Positions 10,531 to 24,219 of a stretch of DNA of 64,000 nt are shown here, piece after piece. Each line of letters begins with the position of its first letter. Within the stretch, counting starts at the first letter, position 1. Under the pieces are notes generated by a model, which worked only from the letters and a program-made list of their open reading frames with translations, did not search any database and was not told where the DNA came from. Source of the DNA: Auanema rhodensis (Eukaryota; Nematoda; Chromadorea; Rhabditida; Rhabditidae); the NCBI GenBank assembly GCA_964057225.1, contig OZ059897.1, forward strand, positions 2,108,001-2,172,000, given 5' to 3'. Made by a program: the position numbers and the translations under genes.

Positions 10531-10881
10531 GATGCGGATTTTTAAGCTGCGTCGATCTGTGTTATCAGATTTGAGTTAGCTTAAAAATGCACCGAGATAT
10601 CAACTGATATATGTTCACACTTATATCCTCGATTTTCACCCTGAAGAAATGATTTTTTGGTTGAAAAACATTGTCCATCGTCTTCGTCTTGAAAAAAGGA
10701 ATCTAAAAACACCTACTTCTTGTGAAATTATTTAGAAATTTTTCGGGAAAATTTTTGTCAAAATGTTTTTGGAAGCAATGTTGAGTGTACATGGGAACTC
10801 AACATACACTAATGCATTATTTTTCAAACGATCATAACTAATTTCTGTAAATAGCGTTTCTCAATGTAGTATAGTGCATTC
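10531..10881 (+). repeat. Subfamily F monomer (exemplar)
   Basis: Type F has G at 129 (ttttttggttgaaaaac) and C at 182 and 189 (acacctacttcttg). Many copies also have T at 20 (aagctgtgtcgat). There are 18 copies, starting at 10531, 13339, 16498, 20359, 21763, 25624, 29133, 30537, 32643, 34047, 35802, 38610, 40014, 41067, 45630, 46684, 49141 and 50194. All lie between 10.5 and 50.6 kb. An F-like recombinant with the usual 181-191 segment starts at 62478. The typical tail is aatttctgtaaatag. Confidence 0.92.
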
Positions 10882-11232
10882 GATGCGGATTTTTAAGCTG
10901 CGTCGATCTGTGTTATCAGATTTGAGTTAGCTTAAAAATGCACCGAGATATCAACTGATATATGTTCACACTTATATCCTCGATTTTCACCCTGAAGAAA
11001 TAGTTTTTTCGTTGAAAAACATTGTCCATCGTCTTTGCCTTGAAAAAAGGAATCTAAAAACATCTACTTTTTGTGAAATTATTTAGAAATTTTTCGGGAA
11101 AATTTTTGTCAAAATGTTTTTGGAAGCAATGTTGAGTGTACATGGGAACTCAACATACACTAATGCATTATTTTTCAAACGATCATAACTAATTTTTGTA
11201 AATAGCGTTTCTCAAGGTAGTATAGTGCATTC
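10882..11232 (+). repeat. Subfamily E monomer (exemplar)
   Basis: Type E has gaagaaatagttttttcg at 113-130, A at 136 (gttgaaaaac) and ctttgccttg at 152-161. Starts are 2458, 5968, 10882, 16849, 17902, 22114, 23167, 27378, 29484, 30888, 32994, 34398, 36153, 42471, 49492, 50545 and 60022. A divergent E-like copy with a one-base insertion starts at 63180. Copies 16849, 22114, 29484, 32994 and 34398 share a C-to-T change that turns tttttcggg into ttttttggg. Most E copies in the core directly follow an F copy whose tail reads aatttctgtaaatag. Confidence 0.9.
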
Positions 11233-12285
11233 GATGCGGATTTTTAAGCTGCGTCGATCTGTGTTATCAGATTTGAGTTAGCTTAAAAATGCACCGAGAT
11301 ATCAACTGATTTATGTTCACACTTATATCCTCGATTTTCACCCTGAAGAAATGATTTTTTCGTTGAATAACATTGTCCATCATCTTCGTCTTGAAAAAAG
11401 GAATCTAAAAACATCTACTTTTTGTGAAATTATTTAGAAATTTTTCGGGAAAATTTTTGTCAAAATGTTTTTGGAAGCAATGTTGAGTGTACATGGGAAC
11501 TCAACATACACTAATGCATTATTTTTCAAACGATCATAACTAATTTTTGTAAATAGCGTTTCTCAAGGTAGTATAGTGCATTCGATGCGGATTTTTAAGC
11601 TGCGTCGATCTGTGTTATCAGATTTGAGTTAGCTTAAAAATGCACCGAGATATCAACTGATATATGTTCACACATATATCCTCGATTTTCACCCTGAAGA
11701 AATGATTTTTTCGTTGAATAACATTGTCCATCGTCTTCGTCTTGAAAGAAGGAATCTAAAAACATCTACTTTTTGTGAAATTATTTAGAACTTTTTCGGG
11801 AAAATTTTTGTCAAAATGTTTTTGGAAGCAATGTTGAATGTACATGGGAACTCAACATACACTAATGCATTATTTTTCAAACGATCATAACTTATTTTTG
11901 TATAGAGCGTTTCTCAATGTAGTATAGTGCATTCGATGCGGATTTTTAAGCTGCGTCGATCTGTTTTATCAGATTTGAGTTAGCTTAAAAATGCACCGAG
12001 ATATCAACTGATATATGTTCACACTTATATCCTCGACTTTCACCCTGAAGAAATGATTTTTTCGTTGAATAACATTGTCCATCGTCTTCGTCTTGAAAAA
12101 AGGAATCTAAAAACATCTACTTTTTGTGAAATTATTTAGAAATTTTTCGGGAAAATTTTTGTCAAAATGTTTTTGGAAGCAATGTTGAGTGTACATGGGA
12201 ACTCAACATACACTAATGCATTATTTTTCAAACGATCATAACTTATTTTTGTATAGAGCGCTTCTCAATGTAGTATAGTGCATTC

Positions 12286-12636
12286 GATGCGGATTTTTAA
12301 GCTGCGTCGATCTGTGTTATCAGATTTGAGTTAGCTTAAAAATGCACCGAGATATCAACTGATATATGTTCACACTTATATCCTCGACTTTCACCCTGAA
12401 GAAATGATTTTTTCGTTGAATAACATTGTCCATCGTCTTCGTCTTGAAAAAAGGAATCTAAAAACATCTACTTTTTGTGAAATTATTTAGAAATTTTTCG
12501 GGAAAATTTTTGTCAAAATGTTTTTGGAAGCAATGTTAAGTGTACATGGGAACTCAACATACACTAATGCATTATTTTTCAAACGATCATAACTTATTTT
12601 TGTATAGAGCGTTTCTCAATGTAGTATAGTGCATTC
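12286..12636 (+). repeat. Subfamily C' monomer (exemplar)
   Basis: Type C' differs from C mainly by C at 103 (ctcgactttc). Starts are 1054, 3160, 7723, 11935, 12286, 12637, 14743, 15796, 17200, 19657, 21412, 22465, 24922, 28431, 29835, 34749, 38259, 42822, 44928, 48439, 49843, 50896, 52300, 53353, 54406, 55810 and 57916. Copies 42822, 49843 and 50896 share cgttttggaaaaagg. Copies 54406, 55810 and 57916 have B-type ends (aagttgcgttgat and catcatc). Recombinants with a C' left half start at 37557, 39663 and 42120. This exemplar has a private change in the dyad (gttaagtg). Confidence 0.85.
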
Positions 12637-12987
12637 GATGCGGATTTTTAAGCTGCGTCGATCTGTGTTATCAGATTTGAGTTAGCTTAAAAAAGCACCG
12701 AGATATCAACTGATATATGTTCACACTTATATCCTCGACTTTCACCCTGAAGAAATGATTTTTTCGTTGAATAACATTGTCCATCGTCTTCGTCTTGAAA
12801 AAAGGAATCTAAAAACATCTACTTTTTGTGAAATTATTTAGAAATTTTTCGGGAAAATTTTTGTCAAAATGTTTTTGGAAGCAATGTTGAGTGTACATGG
12901 GAACTCAACATACACTAATGCATTATTTTTCAAACGATCATAACTAATTTTTGTAAATAGCGTTTCTCAAGGTAGTATAGTGCATTC

Positions 12988-13338
12988 GATGCGGATTTTT
13001 AAGCTGCGTCGATCTGTGTTATCAGATTTGAGCTAGCTTAAAAATGCACCGAGATATCAACTGATATATGTTCACACTTATATCCTCGATTTTCACCCTG
13101 AAGAAATGATTTTTTCGTTGAATAACATTGTCCATCGTCTTCGTCTTGAAAAAAGGAATCTAAAAACATCTACTTTTTGTGAAATTATTTAGAAATTTTT
13201 CGGGAAAATTTTTGTCAAAATGTTTTTGGAAGCAATGTTGAGTGTACATGGGAACTCAACATACACTAATGCATTATTTTTCAAACGATCATAACTAATT
13301 TTTGTAAATAGCGTTTCTCAAGGTAGTATAGTGCATTC
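12988..13338 (+). repeat. Subfamily H monomer (exemplar)
   Basis: Type H is a C-like monomer with C at 46 (gagctagctt). Starts are 12988, 16147, 20008, 25273, 28782, 32292, 45279, 48790 and the partial copy at 63883. All nine follow a monomer that ends with the aatttttgtaaatag...caaggtag tail. In seven cases the preceding monomer is C' and the next is F, so H is part of a fixed C'-H-F cassette. Confidence 0.9.
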
Positions 13339-13689
13339 GATGCGGATTTTTAAGCTGCGTCGATCTGTGTTATCAGATTTGAGTTAGCTTAAAAATGCAC
13401 CGAGATATCAACTGATATATGTTCACACTTATATCCTCGATTTTCACCCTGAAGAAATGATTTTTTGGTTGAAAAACATTGTCCATCGTCTTCGTCTTGA
13501 AAAAAGGAATCTAAAAACACCTACTTCTTGTGAAATTATTTAGAAATTTTTCGGGAAAATTTTTGTCAAAATGTTTTTGGAAGCAATGTTGAGTGTACAT
13601 GGGAACTCAACATACACTAATGCATTATTTTTCAAACGATCATAACTAATTTCTGTAAATAGCGTTTCTCAATGTAGTATAGTGCATTC

Positions 13690-14040
13690 GATGCGGATTT
13701 TTAAGCTGCGTCGATCTGTGTTATCAGATTTGAGTTAGCTTAAAAATGCACCGAGATATCAACTGATATATGTTCACACTTATATCCTCGATTTTCACCC
13801 TGAAGAAATGATTTTTTCGTTGAATAACATTGTCCATCGTCTCTGTCTTGAAAAAAGAAATCTAAAAACATCTACTTTTTGTGAAATTATTTAGAAATTT
13901 TTCGGGAAAATTTTTGTCAAAATGTTTTTGGAAGCAATGTTGAGTGTACATGGGAACTCAACATACACTAATGCATTATTTTTCAAACGATCATAACTAA
14001 TTTTTGTATAGAGCGTTTCTCAATGTAGTATAGTGCATTC
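13690..14040 (+). repeat. Subfamily G monomer (exemplar)
   Basis: Type G is a C-like monomer marked by ctctgtcttg at 152-161. There are 16 copies, starting at 13690, 18604, 18955, 20710, 23869, 24571, 26326, 27027, 31239, 36504, 43173, 43875, 45981, 47035, 47386 and 51247, all in the core. Copies 18604, 23869 and 26326 share gatgggg in place of gatgcgg at the start; 23869 and 26326 also share cggtgaataac. Copies 45981, 47035 and 47386 share aacatggtcc. Copies 24571 and 27027 have the B-like head aagttgcgttgat. These shared private changes identify copies made by recent local duplication. Confidence 0.9.
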
Positions 14041-14391
14041 GATGCGGATTTTTAAGCTGCGTTGATCTGTGTTATCAGATTTGAGTTAACTTAAAAATGC
14101 ACCGAGATATCAACTGATATAGGTTCACACTTATATCCTCGATTTTCACCCTGAAGAAGTAGTTTTTTCGTTGAAAAACATTGTCCATCGTCTTTGTCAT
14201 GAAAAAAGGAATCTAAAAACATCTACTTTTTAAGAAATTATATAGAAATTTTTCGGGAAAATTTTTGTCAAAATGTTTTTGGAAGCAATGTTGAGTGTAC
14301 ATGGGAACTCAACATACACTAATGCATTATTTTTCAAACGATCATAACTTATTTTTGTATAGAGCGTTTCTCAATGTAGTATAGTGCATTC

Positions 14392-14742
14392 GATGCGGAT
14401 TTTTAAGTTGCGTTGATCTGTGTTATCAGATTTGAGTTAGCTTAAAAATGCACCGAGATATCAACTGATTTATGTTCACACTTATATCCTCGATTTTCAC
14501 CCTGAAGAAATAGTTTTTTCGTTGAAAAACATTGTCCATCGTCTTTGCCTTGAAAAAAGGAATCTAAAAACATCTACTTTTTGTGAAATTATTTAGAAAT
14601 TTTTTGGGAAAATTTTTGTCAAAATGTTTTTGGAAGCAATGTTGAGTGTACATGGGAACTCAACATACACTAATGCATTATTTTTCAAACGATCATAACT
14701 TATTTTTGTATAGAGCGTTTCTCAATGTAGTATAGTGCATTC
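14392..14742 (+). repeat. Recombinant monomer B/E
   Basis: The left part has B markers (aagttgcgttgat, gatttatg). From about position 121 it has E markers (atagttttttcg, gaaaaac, ctttgccttg, ttttttggg). The switch lies between monomer positions 80 and 121. Confidence 0.82.
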
Positions 14743-16497
14743 GATGCGGATTTTTAAGCTGCGTCGATCTGTGTTATCAGATTTGAGTTAGCTTAAAAAT
14801 GCACCGAGATATCAACTGATATATGTTCACACTTATATCCTCGACTTTCACCCTGAAGAAATGATTTTTTCGTTGAATAACATTGTCCATCGTCTTCGTC
14901 TTGAAAAAAGGAATCTAAAAACATCTACTTTTTGTGAAATTATTTAGAAATTTTTCGGGAAAATTTTTGTCAAAATGTTTTTGGAAGCAATGTTGAGTGT
15001 ACATGGGAACTCAACATACACTAATGCATTATTTTTCAAACGATCATAACTTATTTTTGTATAGAGCGTTTCTCAATGTAGTATAGTGCATTCGATGCGG
15101 ATTTTTAAGCTGCGTCGATCTGTGTTATCAGATTTGAGTTAGCTTAAAAATGCACCGAGATATCAACTGATATATGTTCACACTTATATCCTCGATTTTC
15201 ACCCTGAAGAAATGATTTTTTCGTTGAATAACATTGTCCATCGTCTTCGTCTTGAAAAAAGGAATCTAAAAACATCTACTTTTTGTGAAATTATTTAGAA
15301 ATTTTTCGGGAAAATTTTTGTCAAAATGTTTTTGGAAGCAATGTTGAGTGTACATGGGAACTCAACATACACTAATGCATTATTTTTCAAACGATCATAA
15401 CTTATTTTTGTATAGAGCGTTTCTCAATGTAGTATAGTGCATTCGATGCGGATTTTTAAGTTGCGTTGATCTGTGTTATCAGATTTGAGTTAGCTTAAAA
15501 ATGCACCGAGATATCAACTGATTTATGTTCACACTTATATCCTCGATTTTCACCCTGAAGAAATGATTTTTTCGTTGAATAACATTGTCCATCATCTTCG
15601 TCTTGAAAAAAGGAATCTAAAAACATCTACTTTTTGTGAAATTATTCAGAAATTTTTCGGGAAAATTTTTGTCAAAATGTTTTTGGAAGCAATGTTGAGT
15701 GTACATGGGAACTCAACATACACTAATGCATTATTTTTCAAACGATCATAACTTATTTTTGTATAGAGCGTTTCTCAATGTAGTATAGTGCATTCGATGC
15801 GGATTTTTAAGCTGCGTCGATCTGTGTTATCAGATTTGAGTTAGCTTAAAAATGCACCGAGATATCAACTGATATATGTTCACACTTATATCCTCGACTT
15901 TCACCCTGAAGAAATGATTTTTTCGTTGAATAACATTGTCCATCGTCTTCGTCTTGAAAAAAGGAATCTAAAAACATCTACTTTTTGTGAAATTATTTAG
16001 AAATTTTTCGGGAAAATTTTTGTCAAAATGTTTTTGGAAGCAATGTTGAGTGTACATGGGAACTCAACATACACTAATGCATTATTTTTCAAACGATCAT
16101 AACTAATTTTTGTAAATAGCGTTTCTCAAGGTAGTATAGTGCATTCGATGCGGATTTTTAAGCTGCGTCGATCTGTGTTATCAGATTTGAGCTAGCTTAA
16201 AAATGCACCGAGATATCAACTGATATATGTTCACACTTATATCCTCGATTTTCACCCTGAAGAAATGATTTTTTCGTTGAATAACATTGTCCATCGTCTT
16301 CGTCTTGAAAAAAGGAATCTAAAAACATCTACTTTTTGTGAAATTATTTAGAAATTTTTCGGGAAAATTTTTGTCAAAATGTTTTTGGAAGCAATGTTGA
16401 GTGTACATGGGAACTCAACATACACTAATGCATTATTTTTCAAACGATCATAACTAATTTTTGTAAATAGCGTTTCTCAAGGTAGTATAGTGCATTC

Positions 16498-18954
16498 GAT
16501 GCGGATTTTTAAGCTGTGTCGATCTGTGTTATCAGATTTGAGTTAGCTTAAAAATGCACCGAGATATCAACTGATATATGTTCACACTTATATCCTCGAT
16601 TTTCACCCTGAAGAAATGATTTTTTGGTTGAAAAACATTGTCCATCGTCTTCGTCTTGAAAAAAGGAATCTAAAAACACCTACTTCTTGTGAAATTATTT
16701 AGAAATTTTTCGGGAAAATTTTTGTCAAAATGTTTTTGGAAGCAATGTTGAGTGTACATGGGAACTCAACATACACTAATGCATTATTTTTCAAACGATC
16801 ATAACTAATTTCTGTAAATAGCGTTTCTCAATGTAGTATAGTGCATTCGATGCGGATTTTTAAGCTGCGTCGATCTGTGTTATCAGATTTGAGTTAGCTT
16901 AAAAATGCACCGAGATATCAACTGATATATGTTCACACTTATATCCTCGATTTTCACCCTGAAGAAATAGTTTTTTCGTTGAAAAACATTGTCCATCGTC
17001 TTTGCCTTGAAAAAAGGAATCTAAAAACATCTACTTTTTGTGAAATTATTTAGAAATTTTTTGGGAAAATTTTTGTCAAAATGTTTTTGGAAGCAATGTT
17101 GAGTGTACATGGGAACTCAACATACACTAATGCATTATTTTTCAAACGATCATAACTTATTTTTGTATAGAGCGTTTCTCAATGTAGTATAGTGCATTCG
17201 ATGCGGATTTTTAAGCTGCGTCGATCTGTGTTATCAGATTTGAGTTAGCTTAAAAATGCACCGAGATATCAACTGATATATGTTCACACTTATATCCTCG
17301 ACTTTCACCCTGAAGAAATGATTTTTTCGTTGAATAACATTGTCCATCGTCTTCGTCTTGAAAAAAGGAATCTAAAAACATCTACTTTTTGTGAAATTAT
17401 TTAGAAATTTTTCGGGAAAATTTTTGTCAAAATGTTTTTGGAAGCAATGTTGAGTGTACATGGGAACTCAACATACACTAATGCATTATTTTTCAAACGA
17501 TCATAACTTATTTTTGTATAGAGCGTTTCTCAATGTAGTATAGTGCATTCGATGCGGATTTTTAAGCTGCGTTGATCTGTGTTATCAGATTTGAGTTAGC
17601 TTAAAAATGCACCGAGATATCAACTGATATATGTTCACACTTATATCCTCGATTTTCACCCTGAAGAAATGATTTTTTCGTTGAATAACATTGTCCATCG
17701 TCTTCGTCTTGAAAAAAGGAATCTAAAAACATCTACTTTTTGTGAAATTATTTAGAAATTTTTCGGGAAAATTTTTGTCAAAATGTTTTTGGAAGCAATG
17801 TTGAGTGTACATGGGAACTCAACATACACTAATGCATTATTTTTCAAACGATCATAACTAATTTCTGTAAATAGCGTTTCTCAATGTAGTATAGTGCATT
17901 CGATGCGGATTTTTAAGCTGCGTCGATCTGTGTTATCAGATTTGAGTTAGCTTAAAAATGCACCGAGATATCAACTGATATATGTTCACACTTATATCCT
18001 CGATTTTCACCCTGAAGAAATAGTTTTTTCGTTGAAAAACATTGTCCATCGTCTTTGCCTTGAAAAAAGGAATCTAAAAACATTTACTTTTTGTGAAATT
18101 ATTTAGAAATTTTTCGGGAAAATTTTTGTCAAAATGTTTTTGGAAGCAATGTTGAGTGTACATGGGAACTCAACATACACTAATGCATTATTTTTCAAAC
18201 GATCATAACTTATTTTTGTATAGAGCGTTTCTCAATGTAGTATAGTGCATTCGATGCGGATTTTTAAGCTGCGTCGATCTGTGTTATCAGATTTGAGTTA
18301 GCTTAAAAATGCACCGAGATATCAACTGATATATGTTCACACTTATATCCTCGATTTTCACCCTGAAGAAATGATTTTTTCGTTGAATAACATTGTCCAT
18401 CGTCTTCGTCTTGAAAAAAGGAATCTAAAAACATCTACTTTTTGTGAAATTATTTAGAAATTTTTCGGGAAAATTTTTGTCAAAATGTTTTTGGAAGCAA
18501 TGTTGAGTGTACATGGGAACTCAACATACACTAATGCATTATTTTTCAAACGATCATAACTTATTTTTGTATAGAGCGTTTCTCAATGTAGTATAGTGCA
18601 TTCGATGGGGATTTTTAAGCTGCGTCGATCTGTGTTATCAGATTTGAGTTAGCTTAAAAATGCACCGAGATATCAACTGATATATGTTCACACTTATATC
18701 CTCGATTTTCACCCTGAAGAAATGATTTTTTCGTTGAATAACATTGTCCATCGTCTCTGTCTTGAAAAAAGGAATCTAAAAACATCTACTTTTTGTGAAA
18801 TTATTTAGAAATTTTTCGGGAAAATTTTTGTCAAAATGTTTTTGGAAGCAATGTTGAGTGTACATGGGAACTCAACATACACTAATGCATTATTTTTCAA
18901 ACGATCATAACTTATTTTTGTATAGAGCGTTTCTCAATGTAGTATAGTGCATTC
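16498..18954 (+). repeat. Seven-monomer unit F-E-C'-C-E-C-G, copy 1
   Basis: This 2,457-bp tract is repeated at 21763-24219, exactly 5,265 bp (15 monomers) away. The copies share the tgtgtcgat head in F, ttttttggg in the first E, gttgat in the C monomer and gatgggg in the G monomer. They differ at scattered single bases, such as catttac in the second E of this copy. Confidence 0.88.
18253..18603 (+). repeat. Reference monomer, subfamily C (generic form)
   Basis: This 351-base copy has the commonest base at nearly every diagnostic site and is the coordinate reference for monomer positions used in this annotation. Subfamily C has cgtcgat at 21-26, gttagctt at 45-52, ctcgatttt around 101 and cgtcttcgtcttg around 150-161. 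Other C starts are 703, 3511, 4213, 4564, 8074, 8776, 9127, 9478, 10180, 11584, 15094, 17551, 22816, 23518, 25975, 33345, 33696, 35100, 38961, 40365, 41418, 51949, 55108, 56512, 57565, 58618, 59671, 60723 and 61074. Some are minor variants: 17551 and 22816 have T at position 23, 55108/56512/58618 have T at 155, and 33345/33696 have T at 49. Confidence 0.9.
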
Positions 18955-21762
18955 GATGCGGATTTTTAAGCTGCGTCGATCTGTGTTATCAGATTTGAGT
19001 TAGCTTAAAAATGCACCGAGATATCAACTGATATATGTTCACACTTATATCCTCGATTTTCACCCTGAAGAAATGATTTTTTCGTTGAATAACATTGTCC
19101 ATCGTCTCTGTCTTGAAAAAAGGAATCTAAAAACATCTACTTTTTGTGAAATTATTTAGAAATTTTTCGGGAAAATTTTTGTCAAAATGTTTTTGGAAGC
19201 AATGTTGAGTGTACATGGGAACTCAACATACACTAATGCATTATTTTTCAAACGATCATAACTTATTTTTGTATAGAGCGTTTCTCAATGTAGTATAGTG
19301 CATTCGATGCGGATTTTTAAGTTGCGTTGATCTGTGTTATCAGATTTGAGTTAGCTTAAAAATGCACCGAGATATCAACTGATTTATGTTCACACTTATA
19401 TCCTCGATTTTCACCCTGAAGAAATGATTTTTTCGTTGAATAACATTGTCCATCATCTTCGTCTTGAAAAAAGGAATCTAAAAACATCTACTTTTTGTGA
19501 AATTATTTAGAAATTTTTCGGGAAAATTTTTGTCAAAATGTTTTTGGAAGCAATGTTGAGTGTACATGGGAACTCAACATACACTAATGCATTATTTTTC
19601 AAACGATCATAACTTATTTTTGTATAGAGCGTTTCTCAATGTAGTATAGTGCATTCGATGCGGATTTTTAAGCTGCGTCGATCTGTGTTATCAGATTTGA
19701 GTTAGCTTAAAAATGCACCGAGATATCAACTGATATATGTTCACACTTATATCCTCGACTTTCACCCTGAAGAAATGATTTTTTCGTTGAATAACATTGT
19801 CCATCGTCTTCGTCTTGAAAAAAGGAATCTAAAAACATCTACTTTTTGTGAAATTATTTAGAAATTTTTCGGGAAAATTTTTGTCAAAATGTTTTTGGAA
19901 GCAATGTTGAGTGTACATGGGAACTCAACATACACTAATGCATTTTTTTTCAAACGATCATAACTAATTTTTGTAAATAGCGTTTCTCAAGGTAGTATAG
20001 TGCATTCGATGCGGATTTTTAAGCTGCGTCGATCTGTGTTATCAGATTTGAGCTAGCTTAAAAATGCACCGAGATATCAACTGATATATGTTCACACTTA
20101 TATCCTCGATTTTCACCCTGAAGAAATGATTTTTTCGTTGAATAACATTGTCCATCGTCTTCGTCTTGAAAAAAGGAATCTAAAAACATCTACTTTTTGT
20201 GAAATTATTTAGAAATTTTTCGGGAAAATTTTTGTCAAAATGTTTTTGGAAGCAATGTTGAGTGTACATGGGAACTCAACATACACTAATGCATTATTTT
20301 TCAAACGATCATAACTAATTTTTGTAAATAGCGTTTCTCAAGGTAGTATAGTGCATTCGATGCGGATTTTTAAGCTGTGTCGATCTGTGTTATCAGATTT
20401 GAGTTAGCTTAAAAATGCACCGAGATATCAACTGATATATGTTCACACTTATATCCTCGATTTTCACCCTGAAGAAATGATTTTTTGGTTGAAAAACATT
20501 GTCCATCGTCTTCGTCTTGAAAAAAGGAATCTAAAAACACCTACTTCTTGTGAAATTATTTAGAAATTTTTCGGGAAAATTTTTGTCAAAATGTTTTTGG
20601 AAGCAATGTTGAGTGTACATGGGAACTCAACATACACTAATGCATTATTTTTCAAACGATCATAACTTATTTTTGTATAGAGCGTTTCTCAATGTAGTAT
20701 AGTGCATTCGATGCGGATTTTTAAGCTGCGTCGATCTGTGTTATCAGATTTGAGTTAGCTTAAAAATGCACCGAGATATCAACTGATATATGTTCACACT
20801 TATATCCTCGATTTTCACCCTGAAGAAATGATTTTTTCGTTGAATAACATTGTCCATCGTCTCTGTCTTGAAAAAAGGAATCTAAAAACATCTACTTTTT
20901 GTGAAATTATTTAGAAATTTTTCGGGAAAATTTTTGTCAAAATGTTTTTGGAAGCAATGTTGAGTGTACATGGGAACTCAACATACACTAATGCATTATT
21001 TTTCAAACGATCATAACTTATTTTTGTATAGAGCGTTTCTCAATGTAGTATAGTGCATTCGATGCGGATTTTTAAGTTGCGTTGATCTGTGTTATCAGAT
21101 TTGAGTTAGCTTAAAAATGCACCGAGATATCAACTGATTTATGTTCACACTTATATCCTCGATTTTCACCCTGAAGAAATGATTTTTTCGTTGAATAACA
21201 TTGTCCATCATCTTCGTCTTGAAAAAAGGAATCTAAAAACATCTACTTTTTGTGAAATTATTTAGAAATTTTTCGGGAAAATTTTTGTCAAAATGTTTTT
21301 GGAAGCAATGTTGAGTGTACATGGGAACTCAACATACACTAATGCATTATTTTTCAAACGATCATAACTTATTTTTGTATAGAGCGTTTCTCAATGTAGT
21401 ATAGTGCATTCGATGCGGATTTTTAAGCTGCGTCGATCTGTGTTATCAGATTTGAGTTAGCTTAAAAATGCACCGAGATATCAACTGATATATGTTCACA
21501 CTTATATCCTCGACTTTCACCCTGAAGAAATGATTTTTTCGTTGAATAACATTGTCCATCGTCTTCGTCTTGAAAAAAGGAATCTAAAAACATCTACTTT
21601 TTGTGAAATTATTTAGAAATTTTTCGGGAAAATTTTTGTCAAAATGTTTTTGGAAGCAATGTTGAGTGTACATGGGAACTCAACATACACTAATGCATTA
21701 TTTTTCAAACGATCATAACTAATTTTTGTAAATAGCGTTTCTCAAGGTAGTATAGTGCATTC

Positions 21763-24219
21763 GATGCGGATTTTTAAGCTGTGTCGATCTGTGTTATCAG
21801 ATTTGAGTTAGCTTAAAAATGCACCGAGATATCAACTGATATATGTTCACACTTATATCCTCGATTTTCACCCTGAAGAAATGATTTTTTGGTTGAAAAA
21901 CATTGTCCATCGTCTTCGTCTTGAAAAAAGAAATCTAAAAACACCTACTTCTTGTGAAATTATTTAGAAATTTTTCGGGAAAATTTTTGTCAAAATGTTT
22001 TTGGAAGCAATGTTGAGTGTACATGGGAACTCAACATACACTAATGCATTATTTTTCAAACGATCATAACTAATTTCTGTAAATAGCGTTTCTCAATGTA
22101 GTATAGTGCATTCGATGCGGATTTTTAAGCTGCGTCGATCTGTGTTATCAGATTTGAGTTAGCTTAAAAATGCACCGAGATATCAACTGATATATGTTCA
22201 CACTTATATCCTCGATTTTCACCCTGAAGAAATAGTTTTTTCGTTGAAAAACATTGTCCATCGTCTTTGCCTTGAAAAAAGGAATCTAAAAACATCTACT
22301 TTTTGTGAAATTATTTAGAAATTTTTTGGGAAAATTTTTGTCAAAATGTTTTTGGAAGCAATGTTGAGTGTACATGGGAACTCAACATACACTAATGCAT
22401 TATTTTTCAAACGATCATAACTTATTTTTGTATAGAGCGTTTCTCAATGTAGTATAGTGCATTCGATGCGGATTTTAAAGCTGCGTCGATCTGTGTTATC
22501 AGATTTGAGTTAGCTTAAAAATGCACCGAGATATCAACTGATATATGTTCACACTTATATCCTCGACTTTCACCCTGAAGAAATGATTTTTTCGTTGAAT
22601 AACATTGTCCATCGTCTTCGTCTTGAAAAAAGGAATCTAAAAACATCTACTTTTTGTGAAATTATTTAGAAATTTTTCGGGAAAATTTTTGTCAAAATGT
22701 TTTTGGAAGCAATGTTGAGTGTACATGGGAACTCAACATACACTAATGCATTATTTTTCAAACGATCATAACTTATTTTTGTATAGAGCGTTTCTCAATG
22801 TAGTATAGTGCATTCGATGCGGATTTTTAAGCTGCGTTGATCTGTGTTATCAGATTTGAGTTAGCTTAAAAATGCACCGAGATATCAACTGATATATGTT
22901 CACACTTATATCCTCGATTTTCACCCTGAAGAAATGATTTTTTCGTTGAATAACATTGTCCATCGTCTTCGTCTTGAAAAAAGGAATCTAAAAACATCTA
23001 CTTTTTGTGAAATTATTTAGAAATTTTTCGGGAAAATTTTTGTCAAAATGTTTTTGGAAGCAATGTTGAGTGTACATGGGAACTCAACATACACTAATGC
23101 ATTATTTTTCAAACGATCATAACTAATTTCTGTAAATAGCGTTTCTCAATGTAGTATAGTGCATTCGATGCGGATTTTTAAGCTGCGTCGATCTGTGTTA
23201 TCAGATTTGAGTTAGCTTAAAAATGCACCGAGATATCAACTGATATATGTTCACACTTATATCCTCGATTTTCACCCTGAAGAAATAGTTTTTTCGTTGA
23301 AAAACATTGTCCATCGTCTTTGCCTTGAAAAAAGGAATCTAAAAACATCTACTTTTTGTGAAATTATTTAGAAATTTTTCGGGAAAATTTTTGTCAAAAT
23401 GTTTTTGGAAGCAATGTTGAGTGTACATGGGAACTCAACATACACTAATGCATTATTTTTCAAACGATCATAACTTATTTTTGTATAGAGCGTTTCTCAA
23501 TGTAGTATAGTGCATTCGATGCGGATTTTTAAGCTGCGTCGATCTGTGTTATCAGATTTGAGTTAGCTTAAAAATGCACCGAGATATCAACTGATATATG
23601 TTCACACTTATATCCTCGATTTTCACCCTGAAGAAATGATTTTTTCGTTGAATAACATTGTCCATCGTCTTCGTCTTGAAAAAAGGAATCTAAAAACATC
23701 TACTTTTTGTGAAATTATTTAGAAATTTTTCGGGAAAATTTTTGTCAAAATGTTTTTGGAAGCAATGTTGAGTGTACATGGGAACTCAACATACACTAAT
23801 GCATTATTTTTCAAACGATCATAACTTATTTTTGTATAGAGCGTTTCTCAATGTAGTATAGTGCATTCGATGGGGATTTTTAAGCTGCGTCGATCTGTGT
23901 TATCAGATTTGAGTTAGCTTAAAAATGCACCGAGATATCAACTGATATATGTTCACACTTATATCCTCGATTTTCACCCTGAAGAAATGATTTTTTCGGT
24001 GAATAACATTGTCCATCGTCTCTGTCTTGAAAAAAGGAATCTAAAAACATCTACTTTTTGTGAAATTATTTAGAAATTTTTCGGGAAAATTTTTGTCAAA
24101 ATGTTTTTGGAAGCAATGTTGAGTGTACATGGGAACTCAACATACACTAATGCATTATTTTTCAAACGATCATAACTTATTTTTGTATAGAGCGTTTCTC
24201 AATGTAGTATAGTGCATTC
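21763..24219 (+). repeat. Seven-monomer unit F-E-C'-C-E-C-G, copy 2
   Basis: Second copy of the tract at 16498-18954. It has its own private changes: agaaatct in F, gattttaaagc in C' and cggtgaataac in G. The last change is shared with the G at 26326, which dates that later duplication as derived from this copy. Confidence 0.88.

Larger units (their letters stand above)
8425..15444 (+). repeat. Transition domain, monomers 25-44
   Basis: Monomer order is B C C C D C F E B C C' C' C' H F G D B/E C' C. The first F appears at 10531, the first H at 12988 and the first G at 13690, while type A is already gone. Runs of near-identical neighbours (C C C at 8776-9828 and C' C' C' at 11935-12987) suggest single-monomer tandem duplication. 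No non-satellite sequence is present. Confidence 0.88.

Noticed and set aside
10298-15751. Plus-strand open frames of 62 codons at 10298-10486 and 15563-15751
   Set aside because: Both cover the same monomer segment. They are open only because T-to-C at monomer position 203 (ttattcag) removed the TAG present in other copies. They are satellite by-products, not genes.
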